The notes beneath the pieces are model-generated. The model was given only the letters and a program-made list of their open reading frames with translations, made no database searches and was not told the DNA's origin. Positions 33,437 to 45,000 of a stretch of DNA of 64,000 nucleotides are shown here, piece after piece. The translations under genes and the position numbers were made by a program. The stretch spans positions 28,881,334-28,945,333 of the forward strand of contig NW_024037074.1 in the NCBI RefSeq assembly GCF_015706575.1, written 5' to 3'. The stretch is from Patiria miniata (lineage: Eukaryota > Echinodermata > Asteroidea > Valvatida > Asterinidae). Within the stretch, counting starts at the first letter, position 1; each line of letters starts with the position of its first letter.

Positions 33437-36400
33437 GAGATGGGTGAGAATGAGAGGGAGAGCATTGGTATTAAGAGAGGCTGAATAGGGTGAAAGCTGT
33501 ACGATTTCCTCATACGCTCATCTTACAAACGCCGGTCAGGTTAGGGCCAGGGTCATCGCCACGTGCATGGGGGGGGGGGGGTGGATGTGTGCAGGGGCGG
33601 AATTTTCGCGGAGGGGTTCATCGGCAAAACAAAGCTGAAGGGGTATAAAGTCCGCATTCATTACGTTCGAATTCCTTTTTTTTTTTTACTAATTTATATT
33701 TTCTTCTCACGATTTTAGAAAAGTAGATTCCAAAACGCCCACCGTACACCAATTATGCGGATGACGTTTGGGAGAAAAAAATGGCGCCCATGCAGGATTG
33801 TAAAGGGTGCACACCGGTAATTAGGCCTAAACCCATCCGCCAAGTGAATGAAAGAAAGCTATACCCTCAAAAGTTTCTTTATTAGAGAGTTCTGAGAGCC
33901 ATAAAATTGGGGATTTACAGAGATAAGGCAATGGACCCTCTGGCCCAGACTTGGGGATTCCAATTCTGAATATTTTCGATGCGATTGGGCTCCAAAGTGG
34001 CGCTATTGTGTCATGGTGTGGAGGGATCGTTTTTCAAGATGGCTACTGTTCCACTTTGGGAAAAAAATAGGGGTCGCCTTCTTTGGGTGACGATATCTCG
34101 AAAAGTCAATGGTCAACCCACAAAAAAAGGAAAATAAAATAACAGATGACATGTTAATGACCTTTTTTCTGTACAACTATATACCTGTGAGAGTTCTGAG
34201 TATTTTTACAAGAATTTTAAAGTATGGGCATTTAACACTGGTGTCTATGGGAATTTTAATACAGCGCTGCACCCCAAGACCTGTAAATCGGCTCCCAAAG
34301 ACATAAGTGATAACTACACGTACTTCCCGAATTTTTTTTTAGTAATACTCATGACTGTAGATCTCCAACGCATGGTGTTTGAAATTTTTATTGAATACAT
34401 GTAGTATTTCTTGAGTTGTTGCCCCCAAAACGAGTTAAATCTGTATTTCAAAATTAGAATTTCGTCCTGTGATTTGTCATGATGACTGTGTAACATTATG
34501 AGATTTAATATTATGGGGGAACTGTCAAACAATGAAACAATAATACATGTTTGACCAAAACAAATATAGTATCCTAATAGCGAAAAATACAAACCGAATG
34601 AAAACAGAAAGTCAACGTCCAAGAAATATGACACACTCGTTTTTGTTGGGGCCGGCAATAACTCGAGCACTAGGCCCAGATGTGTTAAGTTGTAAGTTCG
34701 GCCAGTAATCGGTCTTGATATATTACTCATGAGGAAATTCTATTTTCGCGAGAAACCGTCAAACAACTAATGAAAGTTTATTTCTAGAAAGGACGCGCTA
34801 AATAAAACAAGTGTTAAGTTTCCATCAATAGAGGGGGCGCCTCATAAATAGTGGTCTCCACCAAGAGAGCAACTGCCAAGCCCCCATTAGCAAAAACCAT
34901 AAGCGTAAAAACAGTATCTGCAATTGTGTGTTTTCTTGTGGTGTGCCCCCCCCCTCCCCCCCCAGCTGGTAATGTGGCCCTTCCCCCCTCCCCCATGTCT
35001 GGAGCTGGCCATGGTGATGTTCCTCAGAAACTCAGGTTAATACTGATTCCCAATAAATTTCTCTCATCCAAACTTCATTTAAGGAAAACAAAAGGCTTGT
35101 TTCCGGTGTCATATGCAAATCAGACTCCAGTGAAAACTTATAACACCTTTACCCTAATATTGGTTGAAAATGTCTTACTTTGGTAAACGTATTTACCATA
35201 TTGATTTCAATGTACAAGTTACCTAGATTGCACACTTGTTATGCGGGTAATGAAGATACCCTGAAACAGTTTTGTATTTTCGCTAAACTCAACCGGGTGC
35301 GCAAAAAACGATTGCCCGTGTTTAAGTGGATTTGAAAGAAAGTTTTGCATTTTTGAATGAGCGAGGGTGAGAAATTGGACTAAAATTTGAATGAAGATGC
35401 TGCTTTAAAACTCACATAATTATGTCTTCTACAAACATTAATGTGATTGACTTACTCGCACCCTATTATCGGTTAAACTCTCTCGCGTGAGCGGTCACTC
35501 TACTAATTATCACCAGCTAGACACGCACTATAATATTAATGAGTCTGTATTTCATAGGGTCCTAAACTCACGCTGCTCCGGATAAGAGACACGCCCAATG
35601 CGATATCATTTATTAATCCTCGGAATGATTAGTTTTCTTTCTAAAAACAAAACCAAAGAAATGAGTTTAGATTGCACCATAGTGGACCAATGACTCTTAA
35701 ATGTCATTATTGTTTTTGTTTTGTTCTTGTGTGCCAAATTATTTTCAATGGATTTTTAACGCGTTAAAAGTTTGGTCTTAGAGTTTAATTCTGATGAAGT
35801 GGTTGTTTACGATTTAATGCAATTTTATTTCTTAATGTGACACTATCAGAGCATTGTTAAAATGCAGTTATAAATCTATCGCAAATGATTATTTTATTGT
35901 ACAAAAGGTGTTGTTTATTTTCAAGTGCATTTACATTTCATAATATCTCTTTGTTTAATAGCTTAACTAATTTAGTAATGTCATGTGATAAAATATAGAA
36001 TGTAAATTCTAAAAAACAAGGTCTTGAAAACACTAGTTTTTGATAATGTGGGACATACATGCCCCTTGTAATACACTCTGGAAGAATGAAATTGAATTCT
36101 CCAGTAAGTAGAATTACAAAGACATTTTGAATATTTACTAAAAAAAAAAGTAAAAAAAAAAAATCGTTTGTCGTCGAAATGAACGAGCATATACCAATCT
36201 GGCTCTTGGGAACAAATGTCTTATTCAGTTCTTCAATCCGTTAATACTATTAACAATTCTAGTCAATTTGATATTAAAAATATTTGCATCAAATCAGTGA
36301 ATTACTTTGTATTTCTGTATAATTATTTTGCTGTTTTGTCGTATGAAATTTGGGGTTCGTGTTCAAGGCCCGGTACGGATGTGTGTCGGGGGGGGGGGGT

Positions 36401-36531
36401 GAAAATGAGAGGGGGCAACAAAACTGATACCAAAAGTTATTTATCTTTCAATAATTGAACAAGAGCAGTAAAGATTACTAAGACGATGGCGTAGTCCACT
36501 CGATTCATTTCCCCCACGGATTCTTGAAATA

Positions 36532-36871
36532 ATTATAATAATTAATAATTTGGGAAGCTAATCATCCTGACTCGCATCTGGGATGCTGAATTGCGAAGGA
36601 CGCGGCTACAACGTGGTCGGGCCGCTGGCACGTGAAGGCGCCTATGGCTGCCGACCACATCGACCCAAATATGACAACGGAGCACAGCCTGAGATCAAAA
36701 GTGTTTGATTTTGCAGGGGGGAGGAAAACCGGAGGGCACGGAGAAACCCTCCTGGCACAGGAGAGAACCAACGCACATCTCTACTCAGATGCAATCCGCA
36801 GCCAGGATTCGAACCGTGGTCACCTTGGTGAGAGGCGAGCGCTTTACGCACAAGCCACCCACGCCACCCAC
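36532..36871 (-). mobile_element. tRNA-derived SINE, unit 3 copy
   Basis: Same position in module Q2 as in the other units. Box B reads GGTTCGAATCC on the minus strand. The tail side is AT-rich (AATTATAATAATTAATAATT). Small differences from the unit 2 copy include loss of the GGAGGGAGGAAA duplication. Confidence 0.65.
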
Positions 36872-38719
36872 AATGCTAGTATAATGTAGTCAGGAAAAAT
36901 AATGAGGGAAAAACGAAAGGCATCCCCCACGCCTATCAATTTTGTAACGGCCAGCTTGCCGGGTGTCAGGCCCTTTTACCTGCCCCCTCCCCTCCACTCA
37001 TAGCCTAACATAACTGGAAGCACATCGACAATTTGGTTCTGTATCCTCCGTTGAGGGGCAGTGTGTTTAGGCCGTTTGGGTCTGAAGGTTGTATAACATT
37101 CATTAGGTGGTTGTGTCCCGCAGATTGATGGTAGATGGGTGAGATGTGGGGGGGGGAGGCTGGATAGGGTGAAAGTTGAACCCACGTCAGCTTACGGGCA
37201 GGTATGTTAGGGGCAGGGTCGTTGCCAAGTGTAGCAGTGAGGTCTGAGTACCCGATTTAGTAAAAAAAAAAAAATGGTCTAGCATTAAACGGGCGGCCAG
37301 CTCCTCATGTCAGACGGCGTAGTACGGACGTCCTGTCCTCTTTGCCTGGGTCATAGCTGTCCCAACAATCCCCCCCCTTGATTTTCAAATATCCGATGGC
37401 AGATTTATTAAAGTTAAAATGTTTTTGCTGTACGTTCCCATCGTGGTCAAACTAATGGTCCCGACCGGATGATGAGATACGATACGTCACTTCAAACTCA
37501 GTGGCGCATCCAGGAAAGCTAGAGAGGGCGTGCCTCACCACTCAGCCTGACTGGGATTCGGCGGAGGCGCTTAACTCTTTGAATTGCTTCCTCCAGAAAA
37601 TGGAGGTCTAAATTAAGGTCCATTTAATGAACCACGCCAATGAGTAATACTTCGCGGCGTAATATCTCTCGAAAATACTAGGTTTCAAAACGACACACCC
37701 TAGATAGGTATAAGAATAGGTACGGTTTGGAATTGTGGACAGTATTGTTCCGCTAGAAATCAGGCACACTCAGGGACACACTTAGTGATTATTTTTGACT
37801 TTCGGTAGAATATTGGCCACCGTCTTTTCAAATTCTCTCAGTAGGTATTCTTATAGGCCGGCCTATTTTAGCGAGGAAAGCTGTTGGTTGTCATAAGCAG
37901 AAAATTGATGAGTGAATTACTAAAAACAGTGGCACTCGATAGGTAATACCCAACAAAAAAAAAAAATGTCACTACACGACTGTTTATGCTGTAAAAATAG
38001 ATTTACTCGTCCTCTTCCTGTCGACGGAACTATTAATAGAAAGGGGAACAACAGCACTCTAGCATTAAACATGAGCGAGTGAGGAAATATAAGGAAATCG
38101 AACAGCTTTTACCCTTCTCCGCCTCAGCATATTGGTACGGGATCCGCCGTTGGCTGCCCAGGGTGGTTAGGAGGGGGAAATGATGGTGGGGGCAGGGGCT
38201 CAATATGGCGATTCGTGCTTGGCTTGGAGATCAGGTTATTGAAGGCTAGCGTTTCCTAAGGAAAGAAGTTTGTTGCACATGGTAGGATCCAAACAGTTAG
38301 GGTAAGTTTAGGATTAGGTTTGATTAGGCGAGGATAAAGATCGGAGTTGGCATGATTATGTGTTTGGTTTTAGGTATAGGTTAGGCTCAATAAGCGGAGG
38401 TGGGAGGGCCTCAATTAGCGAGGAGGGGGTTCTCCTGCAGGTGCAAGGTTGATTGCATGCCGAGAAGTTGGCCGGGACGACAAGTTTGACAAGTGGATGG
38501 GGATAGATAAATGGTTATAATTAAGTTGCCTTTGGGAACGGCTGCAATCTGCAAAATAAGTTTACTTCATCGTAAGAGGACGGCAACTGTACATGCACCT
38601 GATAAATTACTACGCTTTTGTTTTTCCATCAAAAATGTAGACTGCATAACCTGACTACAAAATACTAGCCACCAAATGCGTGGCTGCATTAAATAACACG
38701 AAGCGCAAAACAAACACTG

Positions 38720-39085
38720 ATTGAATCACGTATGGCCGATGTACGTCATTATTCTATCCACCAATCAGATTGAGTCAGCCAACAAGTCGGTGACCACAAG
38801 TGAGTGGTCTGTGATTGGCAGGTGTCAATCACATTCCACGTGTTTGATTGTGTCACCGACATCCATACAATCATTTCACCAATTAGGTGCGTCTATTTTA
38901 GTGTCGGTGATACAAGCTTCGGGTTTAACGTGTGGCAATGTAACATTAGTATCATTTCCCTCTCATCAATATGAAGCGTGTCAGTGATGTGTGATTGACA
39001 GCGCGCAGGGGCCAATCACAAACCGGGCTTTCAAGTTCCTCTGTCACTGCTCGGGAAATCGACGTCAATATTTAAGTCACAAGCT
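38720..39085 (+). promoter_or_regulatory. Promoter region of copy 4
   Basis: GTCGGTGAC (38786-38794), GTCACCGAC (38852-38860), E-box CACGTG in between, GTCGGTGAT near 38903, then GTCAGTGATG and the intact dyad TGTGATTG / CCAATCACA before the exon. GACGTCA abuts ATATTTAAG (39068-39076). The first dyad is slightly altered (GTGATTGGCAGGTGTCAATCAC). Confidence 0.68.
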
Positions 39086-39097
39086 GCCAGCTCACTT

Positions 39098-39177
39098 CTC
39101 ACAACGACCGCAGCTCATGTCCACGTTCAGACGACAACCCAAGAGAACTGCTTGCAAGATCGAACAAGAATTGCACA
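39098..39177 (+). other. Non-coding exon 1 of copy 4 (with uATG)
   Basis: Upstream ATG at 39117. Donor CACA|GTGAGT at 39178; other units read CACG|GTGAGT, so one G is lost but a consensus donor remains. The upstream ORF is 20 codons plus one base here and stays in the same frame into exon 2, stopping at the same TGA. Confidence 0.62.
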
Positions 39178-41250
39178 GTGAGTCTTTGAAAAAATCTTTT
39201 ACGATTACTCTGCTAACTTCGGGATTGATCTCTTGCGATTAACACAAATTTGCTTAATATAGCCAAAACGGCGAGATATAAATATTTCCGACCATGATAT
39301 CCCGTTTCCATACGGTAACTCGATAACTTACCGATATTGGTGATTGAATAATCAGCAGGTACTATGTTGTATAGAATATAGTGAATTAGCTCTTGATGCG
39401 GATTCAGAGCAACATTTTGTGAGGCCACAGTTTCAGGCAATAAAAACTGAGATATTACAAGAGCAAACTAATCAGGGTTTTTATTTTATTTGTTCGGAAT
39501 AAGGAATTCCTGTCTGACAATCGCTGCTACATCCATGGTGCACTCTCCAAAGACAATTGTCTAAAATTCTGACTGATTTCTCTAGCTCTTAGAAACTTAC
39601 TTGAATTCTTGTCGCTAACGATAGCACACTATAAATTCATGGAAGATTTTATACTTTGTATTGCCATTCAGTTTCGCCAGATTTCTAGTCATACTTGGCT
39701 GAAGATTTTCAAGAGCGCATTACATCAAGTTGCATATTGTTATTGAGTTTTACGCACTTACACAATATAACAGATGATACATTAAAACTTTTTTGGTTAA
39801 AAGAAAGAAATAGTGCGAAAGCTTGACACTTGACCCATAATATCAGTTTGACCATTCACCCCCTTTATTATCTTGCTAGTTTTCCCTGTTTACTGTATCA
39901 AACATAAAATCCCGATGCGATGCGCTCACCTTTTTTTCCGGCAATCACTCTAACTAATTCAGGATTAAAGGTTATGCGGAAGTTGGCCACGGAAGAACGT
40001 GTAAAGGAAATCTGAACATGTCAAACATCCTGTCCTATGTTGTGTTATTGAAAATTGGGATAATCTCAATACCTTTCTGGCCTTTTTTTTTTATCAAACT
40101 GTGCTATTTCACTAGATCACAGTGTGCCATTCCGGTTTGATCACTATATAGGCCTGACCGTTTATACTTACAAGCATTGCACGATATTGGTTAGAACAGA
40201 CTATAGAGGGCGCAAATACAAACGGACCGGGAAATATTACACACATACAGTTTTATTCAAGTTCAAAATGCTTTATCAGGCTGGATTCATTTCTAGAAAT
40301 CCTGTAAAGAGTTGATGTTTGTACAAATTATTCTGCTGAGCTGTCCGACTTCCAAGTTTGAAGCATCAGCTTTCATGGGCGTCGCGTGGGCCTGGGCGCG
40401 GGGGGGGGGGGCGTTTACTGCACCCCCCCCCCGGGACCAGCAAAACAACAATGAGAAAAAAAGGGAAATAAAGAGAGGTGCGAAATCAAACTGTTGTTAA
40501 TTTAATGGGAGTGGGGGCCAACAAAAATGAGCAATCGGGAAAATGCTGCAAAATAAAGGGATTTGGGGGAAATGTGCTTCGATCACTGCCGGAGGGGAGG
40601 GCGCCCCTCCGCACCCCCGGATCCGCCACTGATCTTGCTACACTGCCCGATTTTATTGAAAATGTGTAACATTTTGTACACGTATACATTAAGTTGAATT
40701 CCCGAGCAGGACTGAAATCCAAAGCACAATCAATTCAATGCAAAGTAACGTCAATTTTTACGCGGATATTGGAGATACCCTTTAATATTTTGATCGTTCG
40801 CTAAATTCAAATGGCTTTGAAAATGCTTGCCCGTTTTAATGCGTATTTGGAAGAATGTGTTCAAATATTGAATGAAAAAATATGTGCAATTGGACGGGAG
40901 TAGAGCTACTTGATTGAACAATTTGCTGTTTTAAAACTCACATAATTGTGCTTTCAAAAAGTTTCAATGACTTACTAGTGCCTAAAAAATGCATACTAGT
41001 CTTTTTTGGTAAAATTGAATGCTGGTGCAATTAATTAATGGATGTTGCTTGTTTTGGACGTTTTCGGCCAGGAAAATACCGGTAAAATAATAATTTGTCC
41101 GTTATTTATCAGTGGGTGTATAATTTTTCCTGTTTTCGAATGATGATTTATCAAAATAAAAAAAAAAATCAATTCTATCCAAATCGATGATAAAATAATT
41201 TTATTCCTTACTTAAGTATAAACGTTACCGGTTTACGATTTTTCTTGCAG
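39178..41250 (+). other. Intron 1 of copy 4
   Basis: About 2.1 kb, a shorter version than in units 1 and 2. At about 40377-40440 it has CATGGGCGTCGCG followed by G and C runs, apparently one end of another small transposon. GGATCCGCCACTG, the right end of the hAT-type MITE family, occurs near 40618. The rest is the shared intron sequence. No gene is seen. Confidence 0.55.
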
Positions 41251-41318
41251 CCTACACTGAACTCCTTGTGATCCCTTCTTGGACCTGATCTTTAAGTCTT
41301 CAAGACCGAACCATCGAG
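41251..41318 (+). other. Non-coding exon 2 of copy 4
   Basis: 68 nt between TTTCTTGCAG|CCTAC and CATCGAG|GTGTGG. No ATG. It carries the conserved TGA that ends the upstream ORF. A poly-C/poly-A run follows in intron 2 near 41377-41400. Confidence 0.58.
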
Positions 41319-41691
41319 GTGTGGTGATGTTTAATTGATTCTATCATGACCGTGGAAAGAGCACGCCTTCCTTCCCCCCCCCCAAAAAAAAAAAAAAAAA
41401 CCTGAAGTAATCCGGTCTCCTTTCCTAACTTTGATCAGCGGGCAATAGTAAAAAAGAACCCCCCTTTTCAGAAAATTTTAGTCCCTTGCCCCGGACAGGC
41501 ACTGTCATTATGACGCCGAACACATTGTCTGCATGAATAATGATTCGTCAACAATACTAAGTAGTCATACATGTCTTTTAGATAAATTATTCAGTTGATG
41601 TAACATAATTATTTCTTTAATCTACTTGTTTCTTATTGATTTTTCTTATTGATTTTATTTATATATAAGCCTTTCATTGTTTTCTTTACAG

Positions 41692-42519
41692 ATGAAGATC
41701 TGCGTGGCCACCATTCTGTCAATCGCCCTCCTTCTGGGTAACTCTGTCAAGCTCCGAGCTTCCGTTACTGGGCCGGTTCCCGCGGACGGTGATGGTCCTG
41801 CGTCTCAGATGTGTCAGCAGTGCTGCCAGGGACCTGCCGCAATACCCGGCATACCAGGTCTGCCTGGGCCAGTAGGACCAATGGGGCCATACGGTCAGCC
41901 GGGGTCAAAGGGCGTTGCAGGTCAGCAAGGTGAGATTGGCCCTATTGGGCCTATGGGTGAGCGGGGAGCACCTGGGAACACTGGGTCTAAAGGTGACGAT
42001 GGGATTGGTCTGCCTGGCAAGATAGGTCCGACAGGGCTACCGGGGTTTGTTGGAGGAACCGGGGAAACTGGTGTCAAAGGTCAGAAGGGTGAGCCAGGGG
42101 AGACACCAGACGACTCCAACCAGCGGATTGCATTCACCGTGGTGAGGACGAGCAGCTCGGATACCTCTACGAGTAACCACTACCGTTTGCCCTTCCAGCA
42201 GGCCAAGACACTTCTGCCAGGTACCAGCTTCGATCTCGAGACCGGTACGTTCACCTGTAGCGTGCCGGGCACTTACGTATTTACGTTTTCTGTTCTTAAG
42301 TATAACAACAACGGTAACCTTCGCATCCATCTTGTTAAAAACAACTACAAGGTGATCACTACCTATGGTGAAACAGGTCAACGTGGTCAGTTGTCTGGGA
42401 GCGCGGTGCTGGTTCTGCAGCGAGGAGACACGGTGTATCTTACCATGAACGGTAGGGCGTACAGTGATTCCACCTATCACTACACCTCATTCAGTGGCTT
42501 CCTCCTTTTCTCCGAATAA
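41692..42519 (+). CDS. Secreted collagen-like C1q-domain protein, copy 4 (type A1')
   Basis: 275 residues with the standard layout. The ATG follows TTTCTTTACAG. Differences from the consensus: S31A and V40M before the Cys cluster, D75V in a collagen X position (no Gly lost), and R-to-T in the second collagen arm (GPTGLPG). In the C1q domain it has NHY for HDT at 162-164, YN at 204-205, NLRI around 209-212, and N253. The intron-2 flank is the closest match to copy 1 (compare 41560-41690 with 150-268). The stop TAA overlaps AATAAA. Promoter and both upstream exons are in the window, so it is probably a complete gene. Confidence 0.94.
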   Translation: MKICVATILSIALLLGNSVKLRASVTGPVPADGDGPASQMCQQCCQGPAAIPGIPGLPGPVGPMGPYGQPGSKGVAGQQGEIGPIGPMGERGAPGNTGSKGDDGIGLPGKIGPTGLPGFVGGTGETGVKGQKGEPGETPDDSNQRIAFTVVRTSSSDTSTSNHYRLPFQQAKTLLPGTSFDLETGTFTCSVPGTYVFTFSVLKYNNNGNLRIHLVKNNYKVITTYGETGQRGQLSGSAVLVLQRGDTVYLTMNGRAYSDSTYHYTSFSGFLLFSE

Positions 42520-42538
42520 ATAAATAATTAAATAAATA
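42515..42538 (+). terminator. Poly(A) signals of copy 4
   Basis: AATAAA at 42515-42520 overlaps the stop codon (42517-42519). A second AATAAA occurs about 17 nt further on. Confidence 0.5.
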
Positions 42539-42969
42539 CAATGAAACCAAAACGCATAAATATACAGGAGCAGTGCTGCATTTTTTTGGTTTCGCTTTCC
42601 ATTTTGCCAAAACAGTAACCAATGAATTAAAAGAAAAATGTTCAATGTCATGATACTAAGAAAGATAATTGATTCTTAACACAAAGCATTTTAACATTCA
42701 AGTATCAAAGCTGCGTAAAAACAGTTAATTAAAAAGAAGTTAAATATATGACTTTTGAAAAAGAAGGTTTTAGATGCGATTGAAAACACTTCAAATTCGT
42801 TTTTTTTGCTCAAATAACTTGGAAGTCTGCACGGTCACCGTATGCCTTGCCAGTCTTTGGACAAACTCTAGGAAGATTAAACTGAACCCCATCACAGCTT
42901 TTAGTGCGCGCGAATGTTTAACGCATGAACTGGTATTTACTCTGTGAAGTACCGTAGCGCTGCCTCACC

Positions 42970-43047
42970 ATGGCGGATAAGTTTGAAAAGTACCGAAGAA
43001 TCTTGAATTCTTTCCGCACCGTAACCAAGAGCCAACGTAGTTCCTGA
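42970..43047 (+). other. Conserved 25-codon micro-ORF, unit 4
   Basis: Begins MADKFEKYRRILNSF. It differs from unit 2 by one replacement near the end (K for E at residue 20). Same Kozak-like context and same stop. Confidence 0.25.
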
Positions 43048-44819
43048 AGTATGGGCGTACGACCCTTCCTTCTGCATATATGTTGTTATTTCTTAAACTG
43101 GTCATCGTATGAAAAAACATAAACCGTTACAATAGTCTGTCTGGCAAGTAACAAATGCATGTATTAAAATATATTGTTGTTGTTAAAATATATTGTTGTT
43201 TTTTTTATTTGCATTTCGCATACCGTATACAGCCAGAGATTAAATGAAGTCTGGTGATATCATTTATTTATCCTCAGAAACTTTTTTTCTTGAAAAAAAA
43301 CCAAGAGTTTAAAATTGCGCCACAGTGAACCAAGAACTCTCAACTTTTGTTAAACACTTTAGTTTGTATCCCATGTTATACATGTGTAATTGAGTTTTTG
43401 TTTCATGTGAAAAGTTGAGTTTTAGAGCTTTCACTTTGATGAAATTGTTTATGTTTTAATGTAAGTTTAGTTGATAATGTGACACAATATCAGAAGATTA
43501 CGCAATTATGATTCTATAGAATATATTTGATTGTAAGAATTTGTTTTCCAAGTATACATTTGAGGATGTGCTCTTGTAAGCAGCTAAACCAATTTAAGCA
43601 CAGACATTAATCATATAACATGTAATCAGTATCGAGTATAAATGCTCAAAAACTGTATTTTGAACATTACTTTAATTGAACATTTAGCTTTTAACAATGT
43701 GGAAAACCTTGTCCCACTCGTAATACATTCCATCGAATTCCTCTCAAGAAAGTAAAATTACAGAGAAATATTTGTCGTTGAAATGAACGAGCAAATCACA
43801 GTCTGACTTTTACGAACAAAATAATTTCTTATTAAGCACTTAAATCTGTGATTATAGATAACAATTTTAATCCCTTTGAAATTACAAATTATTGCAAACA
43901 GAGTCAGTTAATTACCTGTATTTTTGTCAATTTTTGTTTGTTTTGACCACTGGATTTGGGATCGGTGTTAATAAAAGGCCGGGTTAACATTGGTTGAGGA
44001 TGGATGGGGTGGAGGATGAATGATTAGTGGTGTCGAGGGGTTAAGGGATTGAAGATGAGGGGCGGGGAGCAAAATATGATGCCGATTGTTGCGTATCTTT
44101 CAATAATTCATCAAGAACAATGAATGGCACTAAGACGATGGTGTAGTCTACTTATCCCATTTACCCCACGGATTCTGAAAATGCTAAAACATGTAGACAG
44201 AACAAAATGAGAAAGGAAAAATGCTGGATGTCAGGCCCATGTATCTTTGCCCCCCCCCTCCCCCTCCCACGAAACAACCGGAAGCCCACCGGCAGTGTTG
44301 TTCTGCATCCGCCTGTGAAGGGCAGGGTGTTCAGGTTGGCTTGGGTTTGAATGGTGATAGAAATAAGCTGGTTGCGTTTTGCAGATTAATGGGAGATGGG
44401 TGAGAATGAGAGGGAGAGCATTGGTGAGAGAGGCTGAATAGGGTGAAAGCTGTACGATTTCCACACACGCTCATCTTACAAACGCCGGGTATGTTAGGGC
44501 CAGGGTCATCGGCACGTGCATGGTGGAGGTGGGTGTGTGCAGGGGCGGATACAGGAATTTTCGCCCGAGGGAATGGTTCATCGGCAAAACAAATCTGAAA
44601 TGCAGACAGTTTTTTTTCTCCGGACACATGGCCGGCAAAAGGCGGGCATTATTATTGTTACCAGTAAAACATGTTCTTCCGCATTTTTGGATATACGTTG
44701 GCAGATTTATTTCAGTAAAAATAGCTTTGCTGTACGTTCCCATCGTGGTAAACCATGGACCCGGATGCAAATTTTCTTTTCCTAAACTACACCCACATAC
44801 ATGGTTGTTTAGCGCCCTC

Positions 44820-45000
44820 TACGATACTTTTATGATACGTACGCAAGTATATAATTATATTTCCCCCCACATTTTGGCGAGCAGTGCGATAGCTCAGTCG
44901 ATAGGGTTGTGATTTTGAATTGCGAGGTTGCAGGTTCGATTCACCGTTGTTTTGCCCCCAATTTGTTTTTCTTTTCTAACCTTAGGCTTCAGGGGATATT
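44820..45000 (+). mobile_element. tRNA-like SINE segment, unit 4
   Basis: Contains a box A-like TAGCTCAGTCGATAGGG and a box B-like GGTTCGATTCA at tRNA spacing (about 44890-44945). The T stem cannot pair, so it is not a working tRNA gene. The same segment occurs at 55462-55640 next to module R, and in no other unit. Confidence 0.55.

Larger units (their letters stand above)
31303..38720. repeat. Unit 3 spacer: modules P, Q1, R, S, Q2, T
   Basis: A module-T fragment (31303-31405) is fused at about 31405 to A-type module P (from GGCTCAAATAACGTGGAAG). Q1 is 31790-32954, a transposon is 32955-33436, R is 33640-34810, S is 34830-35440, Q2 with the SINE is 35480-37190, and T is 37190-38720. The layout is close to unit 1 and includes the same transposon insertion. 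No conventional gene is seen. Confidence 0.7.

Noticed and set aside
32969..33447. Open frames of 99-148 codons inside the hAT-like element
   Set aside because: They consist of translated homopolymer and low-complexity sequence (Pro, Phe and Lys runs) and differ between the two element copies.
44890..44945. Possible functional tRNA gene
   Set aside because: Box A and box B are present but the T stem has essentially one base pair and no acceptor stem forms, so it is a SINE or pseudo-tRNA.
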